NCBI GenBank assembly: GCA_964518335.1
Contig: CAZFDT010000027.1
Location: 1 to 60,071 of the forward strand
Reading direction: 5' to 3'
Length of the DNA: 60,071 nt
Source: CAZFDT01 sp964518335
GTDB taxonomy: Bacteria > Planctomycetota > Phycisphaerae > Phycisphaerales > Phycisphaeraceae
Shown here: in pieces, positions 34,960-43,042 of the stretch
Layout: each line of letters starts with the position of its first letter
How positions within the stretch are numbered: position 1 is the stretch's first letter
Made by a program: the position numbers and the translations under genes
The notes under the pieces: generated by a model
Seen by the model: only the letters and a program-made list of their open reading frames with translations
Databases searched by the model: none
Told to the model about the DNA's origin: nothing

Positions 34960-35368
34960 GGGCCTGTTGGGTCAGAAGTTTTTCAATCGTGCCCAGGAAC
35001 TCTTTGGCGCTGGCGCCGGGGGTGAACACGGCGGCGACGCCGATCGATTGCAGGTGCGGAATGTCCTGCGGCGGGATCGTCCCGCCACCGAACACCACGA
35101 TGTCGCCGGCCCCCTTCTCCTTGAGCAGGTCGATCACGCGCTGAAACAGCAGGTTGTGCGCCCCCGACAGGACCGACAGGCCGATGGCGGCCACGTCCTC
35201 CTGAATCGCCGCGTCCACGATCTGCTCGGGCGTGCGACGGATGCCGGTGTAGATGACCTCGTACCCGGCGTCGCGGAGGACGTGGGCGACGTACTTGGCG
35301 CCCCGGTCGTGGCCGTCGAGGCCGGGCTTGCCGATGAGGATGCGCGGACGGGCCGAGGGTGAGGTCAT
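34952..35368 (-). CDS. mcmB: Methylmalonyl-CoA mutase, B12-binding (small) subunit
   Basis: A 138-aa stand-alone cobalamin domain. DGHDRG (Asp18-x-His20-x-x-Gly23) supplies the lower-axial His ligand; LSVLSGAH and VVFGGGTIP are the other two conserved loops around the nucleotide tail of B12. It pairs with the large subunit at 32174. As first gene of the ten-gene operon it lies 72 bp downstream of the predicted transcription start, with GGAG-containing sequence before the ATG. The split arrangement is common in archaea and several bacterial phyla. Confidence 0.95.
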   Translation of the reverse strand: MTSPSARPRILIGKPGLDGHDRGAKYVAHVLRDAGYEVIYTGIRRTPEQIVDAAIQEDVAAIGLSVLSGAHNLLFQRVIDLLKEKGAGDIVVFGGGTIPPQDIPHLQSIGVAAVFTPGASAKEFLGTIEKLLTQQAHA

Positions 35369-35447
35369 GGGCCGCTCCTGTGCGGGGAGGTTCCGATCGC
35401 AGGCCGATGGGGGACCGGCCTGATCCGAGTTCGCCTTCCCCGCGACA

Positions 35448-35476
35448 AATATAGGTCAAGTCAGTCTTTTAATCAA
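35448..35476 (-). promoter_or_regulatory. Sigma-70-type promoter of the methylmalonyl-CoA operon
   Basis: On the minus strand TTGATT (35476-35471), a 17-bp spacer and TATATT (35453-35448) form a near-consensus promoter. The leader of about 70 nt can fold into a stem (GCGGGGA with TCCCCGC) enclosing AGGCCG ... CGGCCT. I see no cobalamin riboswitch in it. Confidence 0.75.
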
Positions 35477-35482
35477 GCGAGA

Positions 35483-35533
35483 GGTGTCTGGGTGTCTTGT
35501 ACCAGAAACCCAGCCCACAAAGACACCCAGACC
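35483..35533. repeat. Heptamer palindrome upstream of the operon promoter
   Basis: GGTGTCTGGGTGTCTTGT (35483-35500) faces ACAAAGACACCCAGACCAC across a short loop; at least 13 bp pair perfectly. It lies between the ABC-permease stop and the -35 box of the methylmalonyl-CoA operon, so it may also serve as a terminator for the permease transcript. Confidence 0.75.
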
Positions 35534-35543
35534 ACTCTTCCCG

Positions 35544-36461
35544 TCACAGCTCGATGCGCGGGTCCACCCACGCGTACGCCACGTCCACCCCCAGGTTGAA
35601 CAGCACCAGCATCGTCGAATACACCAGCACCACGCCCAGGATCAGCGTCTGATCCTTGTTGAGCACGGCATTGACGAAATGCTCGCCAATGCCGGGTATG
35701 TTGAACACCTGCTCGACCACGAACGATCCGGTGAGCGTGGCGGCGGCGGCGGGGCCCAGAAAGCTGAGCACCGGCAGGAAGGCGACCTTCAGGGCGTGAT
35801 TGAACACCACGTTGCGCATGGGCAGGCCCTTGGCGCGGGCGGTGCGGATGAAGTCGCTGCTCATCACGTCGGCCAGGCCCAGTCGCACCAGGCGCGCGAT
35901 GTAGGCCGCCGGCATCAGCCCCAGCGCGATCGCCGGCAGCACCAGGTGTCGCGGCGTGCCCCAGCCGCCCACGGGAGCCCACTGCAGCACCACCGCGAAG
36001 AGCATCAACAGCAGCGACCCCGTCACGAACGTCGGCAGGCTCACGCCCAGCAGCGCCACGCCCAGCGACGCCATGTCCCACCCGCTGCCCGGGCGCAGCG
36101 CCCCGACGATGCCCGCCGCCAGGCCGATGTGCAACGCCACCAGCAGCGCCGCCAGCCCGATCGTCGCGCTCACCGGCAGGCCCGACACGATGATGTCGTT
36201 GACCCGCTGGTCCGGGTACTTGAGGCTCGGGCCCAGGTCGCCGCGGGTCAGCCCCAGCGTGTAACTGCGCAGAAACGACCACGGGCTGTCGAGGTTGAAC
36301 TGCTTGCGCATCGCATGCTCGACCTCCGGCGGGGGGCGCTGGCCCTCGGGCCGCTCCAGCGGATTGCCCGGGATCCACCACACCAGCACGAACGTGACCA
36401 GAAAGATGACGCCCAGGATCAGCGGCAGTTGCAGCAGTCGAGATGCGATGAGCCGGGTCAT
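35544..36461 (-). CDS. ABC transporter permease, DppB/OppB type
   Basis: A 305-aa inner-membrane permease of peptide/nickel-type importers. It has an N-terminal helix, a periplasmic loop and about five more helices, with the EAA loop RTARAKGLPMRNVVFNHALK and the C-terminal VVEQVFNIPGIGEHFVNAVLNKD block. It starts 15 bp after the debranching-enzyme stop. No DppC-like partner, ATPase or binding protein lies in the window, so it is an orphan here. Substrate unknown; peptides or oligosaccharides are possible. Confidence 0.9.
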   Translation of the reverse strand: MTRLIASRLLQLPLILGVIFLVTFVLVWWIPGNPLERPEGQRPPPEVEHAMRKQFNLDSPWSFLRSYTLGLTRGDLGPSLKYPDQRVNDIIVSGLPVSATIGLAALLVALHIGLAAGIVGALRPGSGWDMASLGVALLGVSLPTFVTGSLLLMLFAVVLQWAPVGGWGTPRHLVLPAIALGLMPAAYIARLVRLGLADVMSSDFIRTARAKGLPMRNVVFNHALKVAFLPVLSFLGPAAAATLTGSFVVEQVFNIPGIGEHFVNAVLNKDQTLILGVVLVYSTMLVLFNLGVDVAYAWVDPRIEL

Positions 36462-36476
36462 CCCCCGACAGTTTAA

Positions 36477-38486
36477 TCACTGGCCGATCAACGCCAAGAC
36501 GCGCACGATCTCGGCCACGCTCCACGCCTGGGCGAAGCATCCCACCGGGCGGTGCGGCGGGCTGGCCTCATGAATCTCGTGCAGTTGACCCACCCCCGGG
36601 AAGGGGCTGTGGGCCGAGCCCATCATCAGGTCCAGCAGGGGCTGGATCGCGGCCCGGGCCTCGGCTCTGGCGGCGTCGCTGAACCTGCCGACGCGGAGCA
36701 CCGCCTCGGCGTACGGGCCGATCAGCCAGGGCCAGACCGTGCCCTGGTGGTAGGCCGCGTCGCGCTGCATCTGCGGGCCGGTGTAGGCGGGGTGGTAGTG
36801 CGGGTCGTGCTCGGGCAGGGTGCGCAGGCCGTAGGGCGTGAGCAGGTGCGTGCGGACGCAGGCCACCACCAGCTTCTGCTTGGCCAGGGGCAGGGGCGAC
36901 CGGGTGAGGCTGGCGGCGAAGATCTGGTTGGGCCGGATCGAGTCGTCGGGGTGGGCCACGCCCTGGTCGTCGGTCCACACGTGGTCGATGAGGTGGTTGC
37001 GCGGGTCCCAGAAGACCTTGACGAAGGCGCGTCGGACCCGGCCCGCCAGCTTCTCGTAGTGCGCTGCAGTGGCCCTGTCGGAGTCGGCGAAGCGCTCGGC
37101 CATGCCCACCAGCGCCGAGTGCCACAGGGCGTTGATCTCCACCGCCTTGCCGTGTCGCGGCGTGAACACGACGCGCTCCGCGCTTCCCGGGGCCCCGCAG
37201 GCCGCGTCCATCCACGTCAGTTGCGTGTCGGGTCCGCCCGCCGCGATCAGCCCGTCGCCGCCGCAGCGGATGCCGTACTCCGTCCCGCGCAGGTAGGCGT
37301 CGATCACCTGCTTGCACGCCGCGCCCAGCCACGAGTCCCACGCCTTGTAGTCGCCGCTGGTGTTGACGTACTCGATCGCCGCGTGGATGTACCACAGGCT
37401 GGCGTCCACCGTGTTGTAGTGGGCCGCGGCGTCGTCGTAGTCGTCGAAGCGGTTGGGCACCAGCCCGCCGCGGATCGCCTCGGCAAACGCCGCCAGCACC
37501 GCGCGGGCCTCGTCGTAACGCTGCGTCGTCAGCAGCAGGCCCGGCAGCGCGATGAACGTGTCCCGCCCCCAGTCGCTGAACCACGGATACCCCGCCATGA
37601 TCGTCGAGAGCGGCTTGCCCTTGATCGTGCGCCCCACGACGAAGTCGTCCGCGGCGATGCGCAGCGCGCGTTCGGTGGCGTCGCCGGGTCGGCCGCGACC
37701 CGACAGGTGCGCCTGACGCGCGCCGTCGTCGGCGACCGGCTCCACCGCACGCTCGCCCAGGGCCACCGTCAGCTCGAACGTCGCCTCGCCCACCATCGCC
37801 GCCTCGAAGACGCCCGGCACGAACGCGTCCTCCCGGTCCTCCTGCCCGCGCTCGGCATCGCACGGATAATGCAGGTTGCGCCACCAGTCGCCGGTCTGCT
37901 TGACCAGCGTCCCTTTGCAGCGGATGGCGATCGCGTGCCCGTCGTGGATCACGGTCAGCGTGTCCCCGTTGGGTCGCACGTCATAGTGGCCCGCCTGCCT
38001 GCAGATGCCGTGAAAATCGCGCAGCGTCATCATCGGCGACAGCTTGACAATCGCCGGGCCCGGCGTGCGGATGCGATACAGCAGCGTCGCGGCCTGCTGC
38101 TTCCAGTGCAGGTGCAGCTCGCGCTCGAAGGTCACGCCCGCATCTTCGTAGCGCCACGACACGCATGAGCCGCGCCGGAACTGCTTCAGCAGCGTGTGCC
38201 CCTTGGGCGCGAAGGTGCCATCGGGAAAGTGGTTGGCCGAAAACTCCAGCACCCGTGCGCCGAGGATGACCTGCTCGAGCATCTGCGTCAGCGCCACGAT
38301 GCGTCCGACCGGCGGATGCTCGCACGCCACCAGCAGCGCGTGATACCGTCGCGTGTTCACCCCGGCTACCGTGCCCGCCGCGTACGCCCCCGTGCCGTTG
38401 GTCAACAGCCACTCGCGCCGCGTGAGATCCTCAGCGTTATCGGAGGCGTCAATAGTGTGCGTCGTCCAGGAATCACTCGCGCCCAT
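36477..38486 (-). CDS. Glycogen-debranching-type amylo-alpha-1,6-glucosidase
   Basis: A 669-aa protein from the ATG at 38486 (MGASDSWTTHTIDASD). The N-terminal beta domain (REWLLTNGTGAYAAGTVAGVNTRRYHALL) is the bacterial/archaeal GDE N-terminal module. The C-terminal (alpha/alpha)6 barrel shows YPWFSDWGRDTFIALPGLLL, PNRFDDYDDAAAHYNTVDASLWY and YHQGTVWPWLIGPYAEA, with the expected catalytic acids. It hydrolyses alpha-1,6 branch points of glycogen. It is 82 bp from the mraY end and shares its strand. Confidence 0.9.
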   Translation of the reverse strand: MGASDSWTTHTIDASDNAEDLTRREWLLTNGTGAYAAGTVAGVNTRRYHALLVACEHPPVGRIVALTQMLEQVILGARVLEFSANHFPDGTFAPKGHTLLKQFRRGSCVSWRYEDAGVTFERELHLHWKQQAATLLYRIRTPGPAIVKLSPMMTLRDFHGICRQAGHYDVRPNGDTLTVIHDGHAIAIRCKGTLVKQTGDWWRNLHYPCDAERGQEDREDAFVPGVFEAAMVGEATFELTVALGERAVEPVADDGARQAHLSGRGRPGDATERALRIAADDFVVGRTIKGKPLSTIMAGYPWFSDWGRDTFIALPGLLLTTQRYDEARAVLAAFAEAIRGGLVPNRFDDYDDAAAHYNTVDASLWYIHAAIEYVNTSGDYKAWDSWLGAACKQVIDAYLRGTEYGIRCGGDGLIAAGGPDTQLTWMDAACGAPGSAERVVFTPRHGKAVEINALWHSALVGMAERFADSDRATAAHYEKLAGRVRRAFVKVFWDPRNHLIDHVWTDDQGVAHPDDSIRPNQIFAASLTRSPLPLAKQKLVVACVRTHLLTPYGLRTLPEHDPHYHPAYTGPQMQRDAAYHQGTVWPWLIGPYAEAVLRVGRFSDAARAEARAAIQPLLDLMMGSAHSPFPGVGQLHEIHEASPPHRPVGCFAQAWSVAEIVRVLALIGQ

Positions 38487-38568
38487 AGCTCTATTACCAT
38501 CGGTCAGCCGGGGAGTGTTTGGTGAGTGTTGGAGGTTCAGGACGATCCTGCCACTTGCCACCGACTCG

Positions 38569-39789
38569 TCACCTCAGCTTGATCGTCGCCAGCGCCGCGG
38601 CGGCGAGGACGGCGGTGACGAGCCAGAAGCGGACGACGACCTGCTGCTCGGTCCACCCGCCGAGGTGGAAGTGGTGGTGGATCGGGGCGCAGCGGAAGAT
38701 GCGTTTGCCGCCGGTGGCCTTGAAGTAGCCGACCTGCAGGATGACGCTGACCGCTTCGAGGACGAAGATGCCGCCGACGATGAGCAGGAGGAACTCCTGC
38801 CGCACGACCACGGCGATGAAGCCGATGAGTCCGCCCAGGGCCAGCGATCCGGTGTCGCCCATAAACACCTGGGCCGGGTTGCAGTTGTACCAGAGGAAGC
38901 CCAGGCAGGCCCCGGTCATGGCCCCGGCGACGATGGCCAGCTCGTTGGATAAGGGCACGTAGGGGATGAGCAGGTACTTGGCGAGGATGAAGTCGGTGCC
39001 GGGGTGGCGGTAGCCGGCGATCAGCGCCAGGAGCATGAAGCTGAAGGCGACGATGGACATGACCCCGCTGGCCAGCCCGTCCATCCCGTCGGTGAGGTTG
39101 ACGGCGTTGGACGAGCCGACAATCACGATGATGGCGATGGCGACGAACGACCACTGGCCCAGCTCGATGAGGTGGTCGGCGGGGACGAACGTGCCCTTGT
39201 CGAGGCTGAACTCCCACGCCTTGGTCAGCGGCAGGACCAGGGCCCGGGTCATGCGGCGGTACTCGTCCACGTCGATGGTGAACTTGGACTGGCCGTGGTG
39301 GTAGGCGAAGATGCCCAGCAGCAGGGCGAGTCCGATCTGCAGCAGGAGTTTTTCCCAGGTGTAAAGCCCCTCGCGCGAGCCGGGCTTGCGCCGCGCTGCA
39401 GTGAGCTTGAGCCAGTCGTCGAACCCGCCCACGATCGCCAGCCACACCAGGCAGACGACCGCCATGGCGATGTAGAAGCTCTGGAGGTTGGCGAGCATGA
39501 GGGTGGTGACGAGGATCGAGCCGTTGATGAGCAGGCCGCCCATCGTGGGCGTGTTGGCCTTGTTGCGCATCAGGTCGTTGAGGGTCTTGTTGTAGAACTC
39601 GGGGTTGTCGCCGACCTTCTGCTTGAGCAGCCAGCGGATGACCGGCTTGCCGAAGAGCAGGACGAGGGCGAAGGCGAGGACGACGGCCAGCACGGCGCGG
39701 AACTCGGGGTACGTGAACACGTTGAACGGTCCGTACCAGCCGTGCCGCTTGAGCCAGGGCGCCAGAAGCTCGATGAGGTTGTAGATCAT
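38569..39789 (-). CDS. mraY: Phospho-N-acetylmuramoyl-pentapeptide transferase
   Basis: A 406-aa polytopic enzyme making lipid I from UDP-MurNAc-pentapeptide and undecaprenyl phosphate. Key motifs: NKANTPTMGGLLI, the Asp-rich GGFDDWLKL, SSNAVNLTDGMDGLA, NPAQVFMGDTGSLALGG and the histidine cluster APIHHHFHLGGW. An extra cytoplasmic loop of about 40 residues precedes SSNAVNLTDG, making it longer than E. coli MraY (360). It follows murF on the same strand with a 91-bp gap holding a hairpin. Confidence 0.96.
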   Translation of the reverse strand: MIYNLIELLAPWLKRHGWYGPFNVFTYPEFRAVLAVVLAFALVLLFGKPVIRWLLKQKVGDNPEFYNKTLNDLMRNKANTPTMGGLLINGSILVTTLMLANLQSFYIAMAVVCLVWLAIVGGFDDWLKLTAARRKPGSREGLYTWEKLLLQIGLALLLGIFAYHHGQSKFTIDVDEYRRMTRALVLPLTKAWEFSLDKGTFVPADHLIELGQWSFVAIAIIVIVGSSNAVNLTDGMDGLASGVMSIVAFSFMLLALIAGYRHPGTDFILAKYLLIPYVPLSNELAIVAGAMTGACLGFLWYNCNPAQVFMGDTGSLALGGLIGFIAVVVRQEFLLLIVGGIFVLEAVSVILQVGYFKATGGKRIFRCAPIHHHFHLGGWTEQQVVVRFWLVTAVLAAAALATIKLR

Positions 39790-39835
39790 CCGTGACCTGC
39801 GGGGATTCTAAGTCAAGTCGTGCCCTTCTGCGCCC

Positions 39836-39863
39836 TAGCCGGGACGCTACGCGTCCCCGGCTA
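39836..39863. repeat. Hairpin between murF and mraY
   Basis: TAGCCGGGACGC pairs with GCGTCCCCGGCTA with one bulged base and a 3-nt loop. It lies in the murF-mraY gap and resembles other TAGCC-ended palindromes in this window. No T-run follows on the coding strand. Confidence 0.6.
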
Positions 39864-39880
39864 TGGGGCGAGCGAGGCCG

Positions 39881-41245
39881 TCATGTCGGGAACCGCGCCT
39901 CGATGGCGGGGATCAGCCGTTCGAGCCGCATCCCGCGCGAGGCCTTGAGCAGCACGACGTCGCCGGGCTCGATCATCGCCGCGATGCGCTGCGACAGGTC
40001 GACGGACCACGCCGGGCCGCCAAACCGTTCGCCGATGAGCACGACTTCGTCGGCCGACCGGCGCGCCAGATCGACGATCGCGCGGTGACTGTCGGCGGAG
40101 GCGTGGCCCAGCTCGAGCATGTCGCCGAGGATCGCCACGCGCCTGCGACCGAAGGCGCCCAGCACATCGAGGGCGGCGCGCATCGAGTCGGGATTGGCGT
40201 TGTAGCTGTCGTTGAGGAGCGTCACGCCCTGGCCCAGCTCGATGATCTGCGACCGGCCGTCCACGGCCGAGGCGCACGCCAGCGCCGCGCCGATGCTCGA
40301 ATCGCTCACATCGAGACAGCGCGCCACCGCTGCAGTGGCCGCGGCGTTGGCGCGGTTGTGCCGGCCGGGCAGCGCAACCGTCGCCGCCACGGGGTCGTCC
40401 TCAGCGAACTCGACCAGCGCCACGCCCACGGGCAGCGGGAATTCAAACTCGTCGGGCCACGGCGCATCGTGCGGCACGATGGCCACGCCCTCGGGCTGCA
40501 CGCACGCCAGCAGGCTCGCCTCCTCCCGCGCCACGCCCGCCAGGTCGCCGAAGAACTCCAGGTGCTCGGCGCCGATGCTCGTGATCACCGCGATGTCGGG
40601 GCGGACGATCGCGCCCAGCGCCGCGATCTCGCCGGGGTGGTTCGTGCCGACTTCGACGACGACGAAGTCGTCGGGCGGAGGGGTATGGGGTATGGGGTAT
40701 GGGGTATGGTCAGAAGTTGCCCTGTCTTTGCCTTCACCCGATACCCGATACCCGATACCCGATACCCGCGCCCCCAGCAGCGTCAGCGGCACACCAATGT
40801 GGTTGTTGAAGCTCTTGGGCGATTGCGTGCCGCGCAGCTCTGCATGCGTCAACACGTGGTGGATCATATGCCGGGTGGTGGTTTTGCCGTTGGACCCGGC
40901 GACGGCGATGACCTTGCAGCCCTGCCGGGCCAGTTCGTCACGATACGCCGACGCCAACTGCTGCAGGGCGACGAGCGTGTCGGGGACCAGCAGCATCGGG
41001 TGTCGGGCGTCGGGCGTCGGGCGTCGAGAAGAAGCGGCGATGGCGAAGGCGGCGCCGCGATCGAAGGCGGCGGCGAGGAAGTCGTGACCGTCGAACCGAT
41101 CTCCCTTGATGGCGATAAAGACCTCCCCCGGATGGATCGCGCGGCTGTCGATGCTCACGCCGCGCAGCGCCGTGTCGGGGACCGGCCCCAACCACTGTCC
41201 ACCCAGCGTGGCGGCGATCGCGCGTGGCGTCCAGAAGTCGCTCAT
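39881..41245 (-). CDS. murF: UDP-MurNAc-tripeptide-D-alanyl-D-alanine ligase
   Basis: A 454-aa Mur ligase adding D-Ala-D-Ala to UDP-MurNAc-tripeptide. It has the N-terminal DSRAIHPGEVFIAIKGDRFDGHDF domain, the ATP-binding VIAVAGSNGKTTTRHM, a central GTNHPGEIAALGAI block and C-terminal LNDSYNANPDSM. Two heptamer elements are read through: one gives RRPTPDARHP near residue 75, the other about 27 residues (RVSGIGYRVSGEGKD ... HTPPP) before DDFVVVEVGTNHPGE. Both fall in surface loops between conserved blocks. The start overlaps the murE stop (ATGA). Confidence 0.94.
   Translation of the reverse strand: MSDFWTPRAIAATLGGQWLGPVPDTALRGVSIDSRAIHPGEVFIAIKGDRFDGHDFLAAAFDRGAAFAIAASSRRPTPDARHPMLLVPDTLVALQQLASAYRDELARQGCKVIAVAGSNGKTTTRHMIHHVLTHAELRGTQSPKSFNNHIGVPLTLLGARVSGIGYRVSGEGKDRATSDHTPYPIPHTPPPDDFVVVEVGTNHPGEIAALGAIVRPDIAVITSIGAEHLEFFGDLAGVAREEASLLACVQPEGVAIVPHDAPWPDEFEFPLPVGVALVEFAEDDPVAATVALPGRHNRANAAATAAVARCLDVSDSSIGAALACASAVDGRSQIIELGQGVTLLNDSYNANPDSMRAALDVLGAFGRRRVAILGDMLELGHASADSHRAIVDLARRSADEVVLIGERFGGPAWSVDLSQRIAAMIEPGDVVLLKASRGMRLERLIPAIEARFPT
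40680..40767. repeat. Heptamer-array palindrome inside murF
   Basis: Four exact GGGGTAT units (40680-40707), a 28-bp core ending in TTGCCTTCACCC (40728-40739), then four exact CCCGATA units (40737-40764). The two arrays are near-complementary. In the murF frame the core reads GEGKD, as in the birA element (GEGND). Confidence 0.85.
40998..41025. repeat. Single heptamer array inside murF 5' region
   Basis: GGGTGTC followed by three GGGCGTC units in exact tandem. No opposing array is visible, so it looks like one arm of the palindromic family, encoding a Pro-Asp-Ala-Arg stretch in MurF. Confidence 0.75.
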
Positions 41246-42882
41246 GACGGCGACCCTGCGGGCTGGCGATACACCCGCAGCGCCTCGGCGGCCTGCTCGC
41301 GGTCGTCGAAGTGCCGCTTGGTCTTGCCGATGATCTGATAGTCCTCGTGCCCCTTGCCCGCCAGCAGCACGGTGTCGCCCGGCTCGGCGAGGCTCACTGC
41401 AACGCGGATCGCCGCGGCGCGATCGGGCTCGATCGTGACCTTGTCCATCGCCTCCTGCGGAACGCCTTTGACGATGTCGGCGATGATCGCCTGCGGATCC
41501 TCGGTGCGCGGATTGTCGCTGGTGATGACCACGCGATCGGCGAGCTTGCACGCCACGGCCGCCATCTTCGGCCGCTTGGTCTTGTCCCGGTCCCCGCCGC
41601 AGCCGAACAGGGCGATGAGCCTGCCCCGCGTCACCGGCCGCAGCGCCAGCAGCGTCTTCTCCAGCGAATCGTGCGTGTGGGCATAATCGACGAGGACGGT
41701 GGGGAGGGGGGTCTGGGGTCTGGGGTCTGGGGTCTGGCCCGAGGAAGAGGGGGGCTCTTGGCCTTCTTCCGAGACCCGAGACCCGACACCCGACACCCGC
41801 TCCCCCGCTCCCACCGGTTCGAGCCGGCCAGGGACGGTCGGGCAGTTCCGCATCGCGTCGCGCAGCGTGCGCGCCATGGCTGTGACGCAGTTGGCCGCGG
41901 CGATCGCCTGCAGCGCGTTGGCGACGTTGTGCTCGCCGACGAGGGGCAACTGCAGCTCGAAGCTGCCCCACGGCCCGTCGTATCGCGCGACGGTGTGGTC
42001 GGCGGCGAGCGTGATGGGCGTGGCGCACGCCAGAAGCCCCGCATTTGCATGACGGGGCTTCGACGTAGCCCCGTCATGCAAATGCGGGGCTGCGACCGCT
42101 GTCCACACCGCACGCGCTTGCGCCGGCACCGCGTCGGCCATCCGCTGGGCGTACACGTCGTCGGCGTTGAGCACCGCCCACGCGCCGGCGGGCAACTGTT
42201 CGAGCAGCATCGCCTTCGCGTCGGCGTAGGCGTCCATGGTCCGGTGGTAGTCCAGGTGATCGCCGGTGAGGTTGGTGAACACGCCCACGGCGAAGCGCAG
42301 AGCGGCGACGCGCTTCTGGTGCAGGGCGTGGCTGGACACCTCGGCGACGGCGGCGCGGCAGCCGTGATCGACCATGGCCCGCAGCAGCCGGTTGAACTCG
42401 ATCGCGCCGGGCGTGGTGAGTTCGGCGGTGCGCCGGGCCTGCCCGTCGTCGATGAAGATGGTGCCGATGAGGCCGCACTTGACCCCCGCCGTCGCCAGCA
42501 GGTGCTGGACGAGGATGGCGGTGGTGGTCTTGCCCTTGGTGCCGGTGATGCCGACGAGTTGCAGTTGCCGGGAGGGCTCGCCGAAGAAGCGGTGGGCGAT
42601 GGCGCCGGCCAGGGCCTGATCGGCGGCGGCGGGGGCGTCGCACGTCAGCCAGCACACGTCGCCGCGCGGCGTCGCCTGCGGCGGCGCGAGGATCGCCGCC
42701 GGCCCCTTCGCCAGCGCGTCGTCGAGATACGCCTCGCCCCCCGCCCGCACGATGAACAGCGCGCCCGGCGCCGTGCGTCGTGAATCGTCGGTCACGTCCG
42801 TCACCGTCACGTCGCGCGGCATCGGCCCACCGCGATGCGACAAGACCAGATCGTGCGTGAGTTGCTCCAGGTTCATGGCCAT
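41242..42882 (-). CDS. murE: UDP-MurNAc-tripeptide synthetase
   Basis: A 546-aa Mur ligase adding the third stem-peptide residue. LVGITGTKGKTTTAILVQHL is the ATP site; EVSSHALHQKRV and NLTGDHLDYHRTMDAYADAK follow; TSDNPRTEDP is the DNPR motif associated with meso-diaminopimelate specificity. Two foreign-looking insertions are read through: APHLHDGATSKPRHANAGL (palindrome at 42035) in the central domain and about 30 residues (RVSGVGSRVSEEGQE ... RPQTP) just before LVDYAHTHDSLEKTL. Both lie between conserved blocks. Starts at 42882 or 42876 (MNLEQLTHDLVL) are both possible. Confidence 0.94.
   Translation of the reverse strand: MAMNLEQLTHDLVLSHRGGPMPRDVTVTDVTDDSRRTAPGALFIVRAGGEAYLDDALAKGPAAILAPPQATPRGDVCWLTCDAPAAADQALAGAIAHRFFGEPSRQLQLVGITGTKGKTTTAILVQHLLATAGVKCGLIGTIFIDDGQARRTAELTTPGAIEFNRLLRAMVDHGCRAAVAEVSSHALHQKRVAALRFAVGVFTNLTGDHLDYHRTMDAYADAKAMLLEQLPAGAWAVLNADDVYAQRMADAVPAQARAVWTAVAAPHLHDGATSKPRHANAGLLACATPITLAADHTVARYDGPWGSFELQLPLVGEHNVANALQAIAAANCVTAMARTLRDAMRNCPTVPGRLEPVGAGERVSGVGSRVSEEGQEPPSSSGQTPDPRPQTPLPTVLVDYAHTHDSLEKTLLALRPVTRGRLIALFGCGGDRDKTKRPKMAAVACKLADRVVITSDNPRTEDPQAIIADIVKGVPQEAMDKVTIEPDRAAAIRVAVSLAEPGDTVLLAGKGHEDYQIIGKTKRHFDDREQAAEALRVYRQPAGSPS
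41708..41798. repeat. Heptamer-array palindrome inside murE
   Basis: Four exact GGGGTCT units (41708-41735), a core with TTGGCCTTCTTCC (41758-41770), then GAGACCC twice and GACACCC twice (41771-41798). In the murE frame the core reads EEGQE, parallel to GEGND in birA and GEGKD in murF. Confidence 0.85.
42035..42091. repeat. Perfect 25-bp-arm palindrome inside murE
   Basis: Left arm 42035-42059 and right arm 42067-42091 are exact reverse complements of 25 nt, joined by a 7-nt loop. Each arm starts AGCCCC and ends GGGGCT. It is translated as APHLHDGATSKPRHANAGL in MurE. A degenerate copy in the same reading frame lies in rnr at 45330. Confidence 0.95.
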
Positions 42883-43042
42883 GCGTCCGCGCGCACCGAT
42901 GCCCTCGAAGAGGGACCGGCCCCACGCCCATGTTATCGGTCGCCGGCGACGCCAGTCAGCAATTTCCCGCGCCGCCGCCGCACGCGTGGAAAGTCGCCCC
43001 GCCGCACCGCCGATGAATGGCGGGGGATTCCAAGGTTCAGTG

